Of a stretch of 64,000 nucleotides of DNA, positions 44,133 to 53,065 are shown in pieces (within the stretch, counting starts at the first letter, position 1; each line of letters opens with the position of its first letter). The stretch is taken from contig CAIKAR010000008.1 of NCBI GenBank assembly GCA_903825465.1, positions 1-64,000 on the forward strand, written 5' to 3'. The translations under genes and the position numbers were made by a program. The notes beneath the pieces were generated by a model that did no database searches, was not told the DNA's origin, and was given only the letters and a program-made list of their open reading frames with translations. This DNA is from an uncultured Hyphomicrobiales bacterium. GTDB taxonomy: Bacteria > Pseudomonadota > Alphaproteobacteria > Rhizobiales > Beijerinckiaceae.

Positions 44133-45518
44133 ATGCCGCAAGACCAGCACGCGCCGACATTGGGCCTCTCGCCGGGCTCGCCCGCCGACATCGTCGCGCG
44201 GGTCGAGCGGCTGCCGATCACGCGCTTCCACGTCAAAGCGCGCGTCGTTATCGGCACCGCGACGATCTTCGACGCCTACGATTCCTACGCCATCGCCACC
44301 GTGCTGCCTGTGTTGATTCCGCTGTGGCATATTCCCCAAGGCTCGATCGGTTATCTGATCGGAGCCGCGAATTTCGGCCAATTGTTCGGCGCGCTTTTCT
44401 TCGGCTGGGTCGCGGACCGCATCGGCCGGCTGCGCACGCTTGGCGTCACCATCACGCTCTACGCGCTGACATCGCTCGCCTGCACGCTGGCGTGGGACTA
44501 CAATTCGATGATCGTCCTGCGCTTCATCGAGGGCTTGGGCCTTGGCGGCGAGGTGCCCGTCGCGGCCGCGTATATCGGCGAGATGGCCAGGGCCAAGGGC
44601 CGCGGCGTCTTCTTCCTGCTTTACGAGAGCATCTTCACCATCGGCCTGCTGATGGCGAACCTGCTTGGCCTCTACCTCGTGCCGCATTTCGGCTGGCAAT
44701 CGATGTTCGTCGTTGGCGCCCTGCCCGCCTTCGTCGCTTTTTACGCCATGCGCAGCCTGCCGGAATCGGCGCGTTGGCTGGCCGACCGCGGCCGCGCGGC
44801 GGAAGCGGACAAGATCGTCTCCGGCATCGAACAAATCGCGCGCGACGCGGGCCAGCCGCTGCCGCCGCCCGTGCCGCTCGTCGCGGCGACAACGAATGTC
44901 ACGGCCTCGTGGGCGGAGATGTTCAGCCCGTTCTACCGGGCGCGCACCTTCAGCGTTTGGGCGTTGTGGTTCTGCGACTACTTCTGCAGCTGGGGCATCA
45001 CCGGCTGGGCCGCGACGATCTACACGACCGTTTTCAAGCTCGATCTGCACACGGCGCTGCTCTACGCGCTCGGCGCCAATTTCGCCAGCATCGTCGGCGG
45101 CTTCGCGGTCGCCTTCCTCGTCGATCGCACCGGCCGGGTGAAGTGGTTCGCCGGCGCGTTCCTGTGCGGCTCGGCGGCGCTGGCGACGGTGTGGTGGGTC
45201 GGCCCCACCAACCCCGAATTCGTCGCGGTGATGCTGACGCTGGCGTTCCTCTGCATCGGCTCGAATTCGAGCATGCTGTTCCTTTACACCGCCGAAATCT
45301 ACCCGACGCGCCTGCGCGCGCGCGGCACCAGCGCTGGCACCGCGTTCAACCGTTTGGCCTCGTCCATCGGCCCGCCCATCGTCGGGGCGCTGCTCGGTTT
45401 CACCGGGCTCGCCTCGGTCTATTTGCTGCTGGCGGTGGTCGCGCTGGTGGGCGCGCTTGTCGCGATCTTCTTCGCGGTGGAAACCACGGAGCGCGTGATG
45501 GAGGAGGTGTCGCCATAA
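44133..45518 (+). CDS. MFS transporter, sugar/aromatic-acid importer type
   Basis: This 461-residue protein has 12 hydrophobic segments and the metabolite:proton symporter pattern of niacin/benzoate and sugar porters: FDAYDSYAIATVLPVL, FFGWVADRIGRLRTL (the loop 2-3 motif), LRFIEGLGLGGEVPVAAAYIGEM, SLPESARWLADRGR and IYPTRLRARGTSAGTAFNRLAS. ETTERVMEE ends it. The ATG at 44133 is preceded by GAGGG; the ORF-track start at 43824 lies within the oxidoreductase gene. It is divergent from the old-yellow-enzyme operon and probably imports that enzyme's substrate. The exact solute is unknown. Confidence 0.9.
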   Translation: MPQDQHAPTLGLSPGSPADIVARVERLPITRFHVKARVVIGTATIFDAYDSYAIATVLPVLIPLWHIPQGSIGYLIGAANFGQLFGALFFGWVADRIGRLRTLGVTITLYALTSLACTLAWDYNSMIVLRFIEGLGLGGEVPVAAAYIGEMARAKGRGVFFLLYESIFTIGLLMANLLGLYLVPHFGWQSMFVVGALPAFVAFYAMRSLPESARWLADRGRAAEADKIVSGIEQIARDAGQPLPPPVPLVAATTNVTASWAEMFSPFYRARTFSVWALWFCDYFCSWGITGWAATIYTTVFKLDLHTALLYALGANFASIVGGFAVAFLVDRTGRVKWFAGAFLCGSAALATVWWVGPTNPEFVAVMLTLAFLCIGSNSSMLFLYTAEIYPTRLRARGTSAGTAFNRLASSIGPPIVGALLGFTGLASVYLLLAVVALVGALVAIFFAVETTERVMEEVSP

Positions 45519-45526
45519 CGGCGCGC

Positions 45527-46657
45527 CTACCTCCCGGTTGGTCCGCGGAAGGCCTGCGGCGGCAATCCCGCGCCGAACTGCGCCTGAGCTTGCGCGGGAT
45601 AGGCGGCGGGCGGCGGGGTAGTCCCGGCCTCAGCGCCCGCCACCGGCGCCATGTACCGCGGGCCACCGGGCGCGACGGGGCTTTGATAGGCCTGCGCGGC
45701 ATTGAAGGCCGCCGCGGGCGTGCCGTCGTCATCGCTCCTGGGCGCTGGCCGCCGCGCCACGCGCTTGAAGCGCGGCGCTGGACGGGCGGCGCGCCGCGGC
45801 GGCGCGGCCGGCTTGGCCTTTGTTTCCGGCGCCGGAGAACCGATCAGCGTCGCTTCGAGACTGTCGGGCAACGCCGTGACGGCGGCGGTTGAGCCTGAGA
45901 CCGTCGCGACGGAGTCGGGCAAAATGTTGCGTCGGTCCATCGACATGATCCGGGCGAGGGTCGAGGATTCCCCCAGACGCAATCCCTCCACCATCGCGGC
46001 GAGTTGATCGACCGTCTGGTCACCCCGGCAAATCCGCACGCGGATCGACGCGGGCGCCGCGCCGCCCGACACAAGCGCGCCGAGACGCGCGAAGCCGGAA
46101 GAACCCGCGCCGCCGGCTTGCCGGATGTCGTCGATCCATTGCCACGCGAAGACGCAGCGCGCGCCGTTGGCGTGTTTGCCAATCGCGAGGCCGACGGGGC
46201 CGTAGGCGTTGCTCATCGCGCGCGTGACGATCCCCATTCTCACCTCGGGAAAGCGCGACAGGATTTCGCTTCGGACGCCGCGCTCCGACGGCTTGCCCAT
46301 TTGCATCTGGCCGGGGCCGCCAACCGAGGAGGAACTCGCACGCAAGCTGACTTCGATGACGTTTTCGCCTTTCGTCAACCTGTCGGGAGCGAGCGCGATC
46401 TCCTGGCGCGTTCCATCGACGAAGTTTCGCTCGCGAACCGCGGTGACCACGCCCGCCTCGATGGGCAGATAAAACAACGCCGCCGATATGTCCTGATTGC
46501 CGGCGGCCGCGCCGTCCCTCGAAACCGGCACGATGGACTGCGAACCGGAGGCTGGAATCGAACCCGTGGCCATTCGGGAATTGTCGAGCGGGAGATCGAA
46601 CCCCGAGCCGCAGGCGGCCAGGGAAAACAATCCGAAAACGGCGATGAGCTTGCGCAT
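45527..46657 (-). CDS. BcsN-like (cellulose biosynthesis-associated) lipoprotein
   Basis: This 376-residue protein starts MRKLIAVFGLFSLAACGSG, a lipoprotein signal with lipobox LAAC. The central region (VRSEILSRFPEVRMGIVTRAMSNAYGPVGLAIGKHANGARCVFAWQWIDDIRQ) resembles BcsN of Hyphomicrobiales cellulose loci; the C-terminal quarter is Pro/Ala-rich and disordered. BcsN's function is unknown beyond this association. No bcsA, bcsB or other cellulose gene is in the window. It starts at 46657, only 35 bases from the divergent yeaH start. It converges with the MFS gene. The family call is from memory of the pattern and is tentative. Confidence 0.6.
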   Translation of the reverse strand: MRKLIAVFGLFSLAACGSGFDLPLDNSRMATGSIPASGSQSIVPVSRDGAAAGNQDISAALFYLPIEAGVVTAVRERNFVDGTRQEIALAPDRLTKGENVIEVSLRASSSSVGGPGQMQMGKPSERGVRSEILSRFPEVRMGIVTRAMSNAYGPVGLAIGKHANGARCVFAWQWIDDIRQAGGAGSSGFARLGALVSGGAAPASIRVRICRGDQTVDQLAAMVEGLRLGESSTLARIMSMDRRNILPDSVATVSGSTAAVTALPDSLEATLIGSPAPETKAKPAAPPRRAARPAPRFKRVARRPAPRSDDDGTPAAAFNAAQAYQSPVAPGGPRYMAPVAGAEAGTTPPPAAYPAQAQAQFGAGLPPQAFRGPTGR

Positions 46658-46692
46658 GTCAGTGCCTCGGCGCGGGCGGAGAGGAGAACGGC

Positions 46693-47694
46693 GTGATGGA
46701 AAAACCGGCGGACGGCGCGGGCGAGGGAAAGAGCGAGGACGAGTATCAGATCGCGCTTTCCGCCGAGGAGTTCCTCGAATTCTTCCTCGAGGACCTCGAG
46801 CTCCCCGATCTCGAACGGCGCAAGCTCTCGACGACCGAGAGCGACGGGCTTCGCCGCGCCGGCTACGCGGTTTCCGGCTCGCCCGCGAACGTCTCGGTGA
46901 CACGCACGATGCGCAATTCCCTGTCGCGCCGCATCGCCCTCAAGCGCCCGCGGCCGGAAGACATCGACGAAGCGGAGCGCGAACTGGCCGACGCCGAGGC
47001 GCGCGGAGCCGACGCGGGCGCGCTCGCCGAATTGCGCGAGCGCGTCGAAACGCTGCGGCGGCGGACGCGCACCATCGCCTGGATCGACCCGATCGACATC
47101 CGCTACCGGCGCTTCGAACCGGTGCCGCGGCCGACGACGCAGGCCGTCATGTTCTGCCTGATGGACGTTTCGGCGTCGATGAGCGAGCACATGAAGGATC
47201 TCGCCAAGCGCTTTTTCATGCTGCTCTACGTCTTTCTCAAGAAGCGCTACAAGAAGGTCGAGATAGTCTTCATCCGCCACACCGACGAGGCGGCCGAGGT
47301 CGACGAGGACACGTTCTTCCACGGCGTTGAAAGCGGCGGCACGCGGGTGTCGTCGGCGCAAGCTGAAATGCTGCGCGTCGCGCGCGCGCGCTATTCGCCC
47401 GACGCCTGGAATCTCTATGTCGCGCAGGCCTCGGACGGCGACAACGACCCGCGCGACAACGCCGTTTCGACCGCGCTGCTGCTCAACGACATTCTTCCGA
47501 TGACGCAGTACTACGCCTATCTCGAAGTCGGCGAGCCGGGCCAGCGCGTTGGCGCGTCCTCGCTGTGGCGCGCCTACAAGGAGCTTGGCGAGCCCCGCGT
47601 CGCGCAGCGCTCGGTTACGTCGCGCGAGGAGATCTACCCGGTGTTCCGCGAGTTGTTCAACCGGGATTCGGCGGAACGCGGAGGCGGCGAATGA
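46693..47694 (+). CDS. YeaH/DUF444 protein, N-terminally shortened
   Basis: This 333-residue protein contains the von Willebrand A-type part of YeaH: SEDEYQIALSAEEFLEFFLEDLELPDLERRKL, RTRTIAWIDPIDIRYRRFEPVPRPTTQAVMFCLMDVSASMSEHMKDLAKRFF (MIDAS DVSAS), IRHTDEAAEVDEDTFFHGVESGGTRVSSA. Family members are usually about 420-430 residues and begin with a basic region near IDRRLNPK that is missing here. The ORF opens at GTG 46693 with AGGAG upstream, so it is probably translated in this short form. The usual upstream partner, serine kinase PrkA, is absent; a bcsN-like gene stands there instead. It overlaps spoVR by four bases (ATGA). YeaH acts with PrkA in stress responses; its biochemical role is unknown. 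Confidence 0.88.
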   Translation: MMEKPADGAGEGKSEDEYQIALSAEEFLEFFLEDLELPDLERRKLSTTESDGLRRAGYAVSGSPANVSVTRTMRNSLSRRIALKRPRPEDIDEAERELADAEARGADAGALAELRERVETLRRRTRTIAWIDPIDIRYRRFEPVPRPTTQAVMFCLMDVSASMSEHMKDLAKRFFMLLYVFLKKRYKKVEIVFIRHTDEAAEVDEDTFFHGVESGGTRVSSAQAEMLRVARARYSPDAWNLYVAQASDGDNDPRDNAVSTALLLNDILPMTQYYAYLEVGEPGQRVGASSLWRAYKELGEPRVAQRSVTSREEIYPVFRELFNRDSAERGGGE

Positions 47695-49226
47695 GCGGCT
47701 TGCTGTTCGACGGCGAAGGCTGGTCCTACGACACGATCCAGCGCATCCACGACGCGGTGTCGGAAATCGCGGTCGGCGAACTCGGCCTCGACATCTACCC
47801 GAACCAGATCGAAATCATCACCGCCGAGCAGATGCTCGACGCCTACGCGTCGACGGGCATGCCGATCTTCTATCAGCACTGGTCGTTTGGAAAACACTTC
47901 ACACAGCACGAGCAGATGTACCGCAAGGGGATGATGGGCCTCGCCTACGAGATCGTCATCAACTCCAATCCGTGCATCTCCTATGTGATGGAGGGCAACA
48001 CGGCGACGATGCAGACGCTGGTCATCGCGCACGCGGCGTTCGGCCACAACCACTTCTTCAAAAACAACGAGACGTTCCGCGAATTCACCGATCCCGCTGG
48101 CATTCTCGACTATCTCAAGTTCGCCAAGGCCTACATCTCGCAATGCGAGGAGAACCACGGCGAGGCCGCCGTCGAACGCCTGCTCGACGCCGCGCACGCG
48201 TTGCAGTCGCAAGGCGTCCACCGCTCGGGCCGGCGCCGCAAACTCGATCTTCGCGCGGAACAGACGCGCCAGCGCGAGCGCCGCGCGCATGAAGCCGCCA
48301 CTCACAACGAGTTGTGGCGGACGCTGCCGTCCGCGGGTCGCGAACGCGGCGGCGATCACCGGGCCCTTTCGGCCGAACGCTTGGGCCTGCCGGAAGAAAA
48401 CATCCTGTTCTTCCTGGAGCGCAACGCCCCCAAGCTGGCGCCGTGGCAGCGGGAGATCCTCCGCATCACGAGGCTAGTGGGGCATTATCTCTACCCGCAG
48501 CGCCTGACCAAGACGATGAACGAGGGCACGGCGACCTACGTCCACTACCGCGTCATGAACCGCCTGCACGAGACCGGGCGGATTGGCGACGGCGCCTTCT
48601 TCGAGTTCCTGGCGTCGCACACGAATGTCGTCATGCAGCCCGGTTTCGACCACCCGGGCTACTCCGGCGTCAACCCCTACGCGCTGGGCTTCTCGATGAT
48701 GCGCGACATCGAGCGCATCGTGACAAATCCGACGGACGAGGACCGCGTCTGGGCGCCTGACATCTCCGGACGCGGCGATGTGATGGGCGTGCTGAAGGAG
48801 GTGTGGGCCAACTACCGCGACGACAGCTTCATCGCGCAATACCTGTCGCCGAGATTGATGCGCGAAATGAAGTTCTTCGCCATCGAGGACGACCCAGAGG
48901 AGTCCGAGCTGGTCGTCGGCGCCATTCACGACGAGCGGGGCTTCCGCCGCCTCCGGCGCGCGCTGGCGCGGCGCTACGATCCCTCCGAAGGCGACGCGTT
49001 GATGGAAGTCGTCGCCGTCGATATGCTGGGCGACCGCCGCCTTTGCGTCGAGCACAAGGTTCTCGAAAAACGGCTGCTCGCGAAGGGCGACACGCGCAAG
49101 TCGCTTCAGCACATCGCCGACCTCTGGGGCTACGACGTCGAACTTCGCGAAGTCGATTCGGTCACTGGCGCGAAGCTCGCGGAGCACGAGGCCCGGCCGA
49201 AACGGCCGTTCGGCGGTGAAGGTTAG
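47691..49226 (+). CDS. spoVR: SpoVR family protein
   Basis: This 511-residue cytoplasmic protein matches SpoVR/YcgB across its length. GEGWSYDTIQRIHDAVSEIAVGELGLDIYPNQIEIITAEQMLDAYASTGMPIFYQHWSFGKHF opens it, VINSNPCISYVMEGNTATMQTLVIAHAAFGHNHFFKNN follows, and GHYLYPQRLTKTMNEGTATYVHY and PGYSGVNPYALGFSMMRDIERI are diagnostic. SpoVR, YeaH and PrkA form a widespread stress- or stationary-phase module. The ATG at 47691 overlaps the yeaH stop, so it is translationally coupled to it. Confidence 0.96.
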   Translation: MSGLLFDGEGWSYDTIQRIHDAVSEIAVGELGLDIYPNQIEIITAEQMLDAYASTGMPIFYQHWSFGKHFTQHEQMYRKGMMGLAYEIVINSNPCISYVMEGNTATMQTLVIAHAAFGHNHFFKNNETFREFTDPAGILDYLKFAKAYISQCEENHGEAAVERLLDAAHALQSQGVHRSGRRRKLDLRAEQTRQRERRAHEAATHNELWRTLPSAGRERGGDHRALSAERLGLPEENILFFLERNAPKLAPWQREILRITRLVGHYLYPQRLTKTMNEGTATYVHYRVMNRLHETGRIGDGAFFEFLASHTNVVMQPGFDHPGYSGVNPYALGFSMMRDIERIVTNPTDEDRVWAPDISGRGDVMGVLKEVWANYRDDSFIAQYLSPRLMREMKFFAIEDDPEESELVVGAIHDERGFRRLRRALARRYDPSEGDALMEVVAVDMLGDRRLCVEHKVLEKRLLAKGDTRKSLQHIADLWGYDVELREVDSVTGAKLAEHEARPKRPFGGEG

Positions 49227-49244
49227 GTCCCCCCCGGGGGCTGC

Positions 49245-49640
49245 TCAGCCGTTCTTCAAGAATTCATCGACGATGAACACATCCGTCAACAAGGCGCGCA
49301 AATGAATGCTGCCATTGAGGTTGTCGACAAGCTGCGAGGAAATCGAACGCGCGGAAAGCGTCAACCGGGTCGCCGCCAGCGCCTTGCGCGCGTCTTCGGC
49401 CAGCACATCCAGAAACGCCGCGCATTTTTCGCGCGCGGGATGCGCGGCGAAGGCCTCGCGCGCCGCCGCGTCGATTCCATCCAGCGCGCCGGCGGCCGCT
49501 GTCAGCAGCGCGCGGACCTGCGAGAGCGCGGGGTCGCCTTCGTCCGCGCGGCCCTGCGCCGCGTAGGCGAGCATGAACTCGTAAGCGCCTTCGATCGTGT
49601 CGACGCGGGCGGCGAGGCCGCCTTCGGTTGCTTCGGTCAT
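49245..49640 (-). CDS. Hypothetical protein (conserved-looking, all-helical)
   Basis: This 131-residue protein is predicted mostly helical, with no signal peptide or membrane segment. ARVDTIEGAYEFMLAYAAQGR and SQLVDNLNGSIHLRALLTDVFIVDEFLKNG are the most patterned parts. I do not recognise a named domain. It is convergent with spoVR and lies 19 bases downstream of the small membrane protein, so both may be cotranscribed. Regular codon use supports a real gene. Confidence 0.75.
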   Translation of the reverse strand: MTEATEGGLAARVDTIEGAYEFMLAYAAQGRADEGDPALSQVRALLTAAAGALDGIDAAAREAFAAHPAREKCAAFLDVLAEDARKALAATRLTLSARSISSQLVDNLNGSIHLRALLTDVFIVDEFLKNG

Positions 49641-49659
49641 TCCAGTCCGCCGCTGGCGC

Positions 49660-49995
49660 CTAGGAAACCGCGGGGCCCTCGGCCAACGCCTTGCTCATCG
49701 CCTTGCGCGTATAGACGTACCACACCACGCCGATCGCGAGCATGACCAAGCCCAGAATGGCGACCGGCAGCAGCGATGGGCCGGATATCGCCAGATAATT
49801 GGTCGTGAACAGGACGATGCCGAGCAAGATCAGCGCCACCGCCGAAAACTTCGTGTTGTCGAGCTTTACGATTCGCGCTTTGTAATTCTTCTCGGCGTTC
49901 GCCTTGATGTTGGCGGGACTGTCCGCGTCAAGGTTCGCCTGCTTGTACTGATCGCCGAGAATCAACTTCAGATCGGCTTCTGTCAACGCCGCCAT
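49660..49995 (-). CDS. Small two-helix membrane protein
   Basis: This 111-residue protein has a soluble N-terminal half (TEADLKLILGDQYKQANLDADSPANIKANAEKNYKARIVKLDN) and two transmembrane helices, FSAVALILLGIVLFTTNYLAI and LLPVAILGLVMLAIGVVWYVY. The family is not recognised. It starts at the ATG at 49995, shorter than the track ORF, whose extra residues precede any plausible start. It sits between the dehydrogenase and hypothetical genes on the same strand. Confidence 0.72.
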   Translation of the reverse strand: MAALTEADLKLILGDQYKQANLDADSPANIKANAEKNYKARIVKLDNTKFSAVALILLGIVLFTTNYLAISGPSLLPVAILGLVMLAIGVVWYVYTRKAMSKALAEGPAVS

Positions 49996-50029
49996 GTCAC
50001 GCCTCCCCGGGCCCCACCCACGCCCTTCA

Positions 50030-51019
50030 CTACAGCGTCCCGTCCCGCGGCGCAATCGCGCCCCGAGCGTTCGCGACCGACCGCCGCCAGTCGAGGATGA
50101 GTTCGACGATTCCCTCGAAGAAGGCGCGATATCCCTGCTCCGTCACAAAGCCGATGTGCGGCGTCAACACGGTGTTGGGACACGCGCGCAGCGGATGGTC
50201 CACCGGCAGCGGCTCGCGGTCGAACACGTCGAGGCCGGCGCCGCCTATGCGCCCGTCGCGCAGGGCCTCGATCAGCGCGGCCTCGTTGACAATCGGTCCG
50301 CGCGACGTGTTGATCAGTAGCGCGCCCGGCTTCATCGACGCCAGTTCCGCCGCGCCTATCAGGCCGCGGGTGCGATCCGACAGTTTGAGCTGCACGCTGA
50401 CGACATCGGAACAGCGCAGCAATTCCTCCTTCGGAACGAGTTTCGCGCCGGACGCGGCGGCCGCTTCGGCGGTCAGGTTGGCGCTCCACGCGAGCACGTT
50501 CATGTCGAAGGCTTGGCCGTAGCGCGCGACCTTGGCGCCCAGCGCGCCGAGGCCGAGAAGGCCGAGCGTCAGCCCTTGCAAGCGCAGGCCGACCGTCGTC
50601 TGCCAGCGGCCCTCGCGCATGTTGCGGTCTTCGACGACCACATGCCGCGCCAGCGCCAGCACAAGCGCCCAGGCGTGCTCGGCCGCGGAGGCGGACGCGG
50701 CTGGCGAGGTCAGCCTGACGCCAATGCCGCGTTCGTCGCACGCCGCCTTGTCGACAACGTCCGCGTGCGATCCGGTGACCGCGACGAACCTCAACCGCGG
50801 CAGCCGCTCTATCAAGGACCGCGGCACGGCCATGCGTTCGCGCATCAGACACACCACGTCGAAGTCCCGAAGCGCGTCCGCAGCGCCGTCGCCGAGCGGA
50901 CGGTCGAACACCTCGATATCGACATCGGGGCCCAGCCGCGACCAATCCGCCATCTTGAGCGCGACGCGCTGATAGTCGTCGCAGACAGCCACGCGCAAGC
51001 GGTCGTTCGTGTCGGTCAA
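50030..51019 (-). CDS. D-2-hydroxyacid dehydrogenase family protein (second paralogue)
   Basis: This 329-residue protein has the NAD-dependent D-2-hydroxyacid dehydrogenase layout: LGLLGLGALGAKVARYGQAFDMNVLAWSANL (Rossmann motif near residue 155), NTSRGPIVNE, GAGLDVFDREPLPVDHPLR with the catalytic glutamate, and TPHIGF with the catalytic histidine. The start is a TTG at 51017-51019 with GGGGGAGGA upstream. It is a paralogue of the gene at 400-1356. It is divergent from the 3-dehydroshikimate dehydratase with a 137-base gap. The substrate is unknown. Confidence 0.9.
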   Translation of the reverse strand: MTDTNDRLRVAVCDDYQRVALKMADWSRLGPDVDIEVFDRPLGDGAADALRDFDVVCLMRERMAVPRSLIERLPRLRFVAVTGSHADVVDKAACDERGIGVRLTSPAASASAAEHAWALVLALARHVVVEDRNMREGRWQTTVGLRLQGLTLGLLGLGALGAKVARYGQAFDMNVLAWSANLTAEAAAASGAKLVPKEELLRCSDVVSVQLKLSDRTRGLIGAAELASMKPGALLINTSRGPIVNEAALIEALRDGRIGGAGLDVFDREPLPVDHPLRACPNTVLTPHIGFVTEQGYRAFFEGIVELILDWRRSVANARGAIAPRDGTL

Positions 51020-51156
51020 TGTCTGTCCTCCCCCGCGTCCCGCGCGGACAGGCCACCCTATCGCAATCGCCGCGCGCTCCGAAAGCCCCGGACGCGCCTT
51101 GCTGGCGCGGCCGCGATTGTCTATGTCTTCGAGCGCCCGCACGCGGAGATTCCCCA

Positions 51157-53064
51157 ATGCTCAGATGGTCTATCGCGACGGTTTGCATGGGCGGGACGCT
51201 GGAGACGAAGCTCGCCGCCGCCGCGCGCGCCGGCTTTCGCGCCATCGAGATTTTTGAAAACGACCTGACCTTCTTCAGCGGCAAGCCGCGGCAGGTCAAG
51301 GCGATGGCCGCCGACCTCGGCCTCGAGATCGTCGCGCTGCAGCCCCTGCGCGACTTCGAGGGAGCCCCGCCCGCCACGCGCGTGAAAAACTTCGACCGCG
51401 CCGAGCGCAAGTTCGACCTGATGGAGGAGCTCGGCGCGAATCTGCTGTGCGTTTGCTCCAGCGTCGCGGAGGATTCGTCCGGCGACGTCGATCAATGCGC
51501 GGCCGATTTCGCCGAACTCGCCGACCGCGCCGCCCGCCGCGGCTACCGCATCGGATACGAGGCTCTCGCGTGGGGCCGCCACGTCAAGGACTGGGCGAAG
51601 GCGTGGGAAATCGTGCGCCGCGGCGACAAGCCGAACCTCGGCGTCGTGCTCGACAGCTTTCACATCTTCGCCCGCAAGAACGATATCGCGCCCATCGCCA
51701 AACTCCCACCCGACCGCATCGCGCTCGTGCAACTGGCGGACGCGCCGGGCCTGTTGATGGATCCCATGTCGCTGTCGCGCCACCACCGCTGTTTTCCAGG
51801 ACAGGGCGACTGGCCGATCAACGACTATCTCGAAGCCTGCGTCGCCTCCGGCTACAACGGCGCGATTTCGCTGGAAATCTTCAACGACCAGTTCCGCGGC
51901 GCGCCGGCCGCGGCGATCGCGCGCGACGGCATGCGCTCCGTCCAGGCCGCGGGCGAGGCGCTCGACAAGGGGCGCGTGGCGCGCGACCAGCCGCCGCTCA
52001 ACATTGGCCGGCCCCTGCCCGCGCCCGCGAAGATTCTCGGCGTCGAATTCCTCGAGTTCACGACGAACCCGCAACAGTCGCCGCGGCTGGAATCGGAGCT
52101 CGCCGGGCTTGGCTTCCAACGCGTCGCCCGCCACAAGTCGAAGGACGTCGAACTCTTCCGACAGAACGACATCAACATCGTCGTCAACCGCGAGCAGGAC
52201 GGATTCGCGCATTCGTTCTATCTCGTGCACGGCGCGTCGGTTTGCGCCATCGCGTTGCGCTACGACGATCCCCAGCGGGCGCTTGAGCGCGCCAACGCGC
52301 TCGACGCGCCCACCTACCGGGGCCGCATCGGCCCGGGCGAGGCGTTGATACCCGCCGTCGCCGGCGTCGAGAACAGCCTGATCTACCTCGTCAAGGCGGG
52401 CGCTCACGACGCTTGGGCGCAGGACTTCAACTTCGTCGACGCCCCTGACGCCAAAGGCCCGCTGGAGCGCGTCGACCATCTCTCGAACGTCGTGCGGCGC
52501 TCCGAATTCCTGTCGTGGCTGACGTTTTACAAGACCGTGCTCGGCTTCACCGACGACCCGCAGGTCGAGCTCGCCGACCCCTATGGCGCGTTTTTCAGCC
52601 GCGTCATCCGCTCCGAAGGCGGCGAAGTGCGCATTCCAATCAACATCGCCGACGGCGGCGCGACCGCCGTGACGCGTTTCATCGAGACCTTCGGCGGCGG
52701 CGGCGTGCAGCAAATCGCGCTGTCGACCGGGGATTTGTTCTCGTTCGTCGAAAACGCCCGCGCCGGCGGCGTCGCCTTCCTCGACATTCCCGACAACTAC
52801 TACGAGGATCTTTCGGCGCGCTACGACCTCGCGCCCGAACTGATCGAGCGCATGCGGCGGCTCGGCGTGCTCTACGACCGCCACAAGGACGGCGAGTTCT
52901 TCCACATCTATACGAAGATGTTCGAACAGCGGTTCTTCTTCGAGATTTTGGAGCGCCGCGGCTACGACCTATTCGGAGCCGCGAACACGCCCGCCCGGCT
53001 CGCGGCGCAGGCCAACGAGTTCGATCGCGCCATGCGCGACCGCGCCATGCTGGAGATCGATTGA
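51157..53064 (+). CDS. 3-dehydroshikimate dehydratase-like two-domain protein (TIM barrel plus VOC/HPPD-like)
   Basis: This 635-residue protein fuses two folds. Residues about 1-280 form a xylose-isomerase-like TIM barrel: RWSIATVCMGGTLETKLAAAARAGFRAIEIFENDL, VLDSFHIFARKND, GYNGAISLEIFNDQF. The rest has two VOC repeats as in 4-hydroxyphenylpyruvate dioxygenase, with LERVDHLSNVV, VQQIALSTGDLFSFV and FFHIYTKMFEQRFFFEILER. This is the QuiC/3-dehydroshikimate dehydratase architecture, which converts 3-dehydroshikimate to protocatechuate in quinate and shikimate catabolism. The VOC half is usually inactive as a dioxygenase. The ATG at 51157 has GGAG upstream. The binding-protein gene starts one base after its stop. 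Confidence 0.88.
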   Translation: MLRWSIATVCMGGTLETKLAAAARAGFRAIEIFENDLTFFSGKPRQVKAMAADLGLEIVALQPLRDFEGAPPATRVKNFDRAERKFDLMEELGANLLCVCSSVAEDSSGDVDQCAADFAELADRAARRGYRIGYEALAWGRHVKDWAKAWEIVRRGDKPNLGVVLDSFHIFARKNDIAPIAKLPPDRIALVQLADAPGLLMDPMSLSRHHRCFPGQGDWPINDYLEACVASGYNGAISLEIFNDQFRGAPAAAIARDGMRSVQAAGEALDKGRVARDQPPLNIGRPLPAPAKILGVEFLEFTTNPQQSPRLESELAGLGFQRVARHKSKDVELFRQNDINIVVNREQDGFAHSFYLVHGASVCAIALRYDDPQRALERANALDAPTYRGRIGPGEALIPAVAGVENSLIYLVKAGAHDAWAQDFNFVDAPDAKGPLERVDHLSNVVRRSEFLSWLTFYKTVLGFTDDPQVELADPYGAFFSRVIRSEGGEVRIPINIADGGATAVTRFIETFGGGGVQQIALSTGDLFSFVENARAGGVAFLDIPDNYYEDLSARYDLAPELIERMRRLGVLYDRHKDGEFFHIYTKMFEQRFFFEILERRGYDLFGAANTPARLAAQANEFDRAMRDRAMLEID

Positions 53065-53065
53065 C

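Noticed and set aside
41724-45050. 1108-aa minus-strand ORF
   Set aside because: Only its last 339 residues are a real protein (the Bug receptor). The rest is an open shadow frame through the oxidoreductase and MFS genes.
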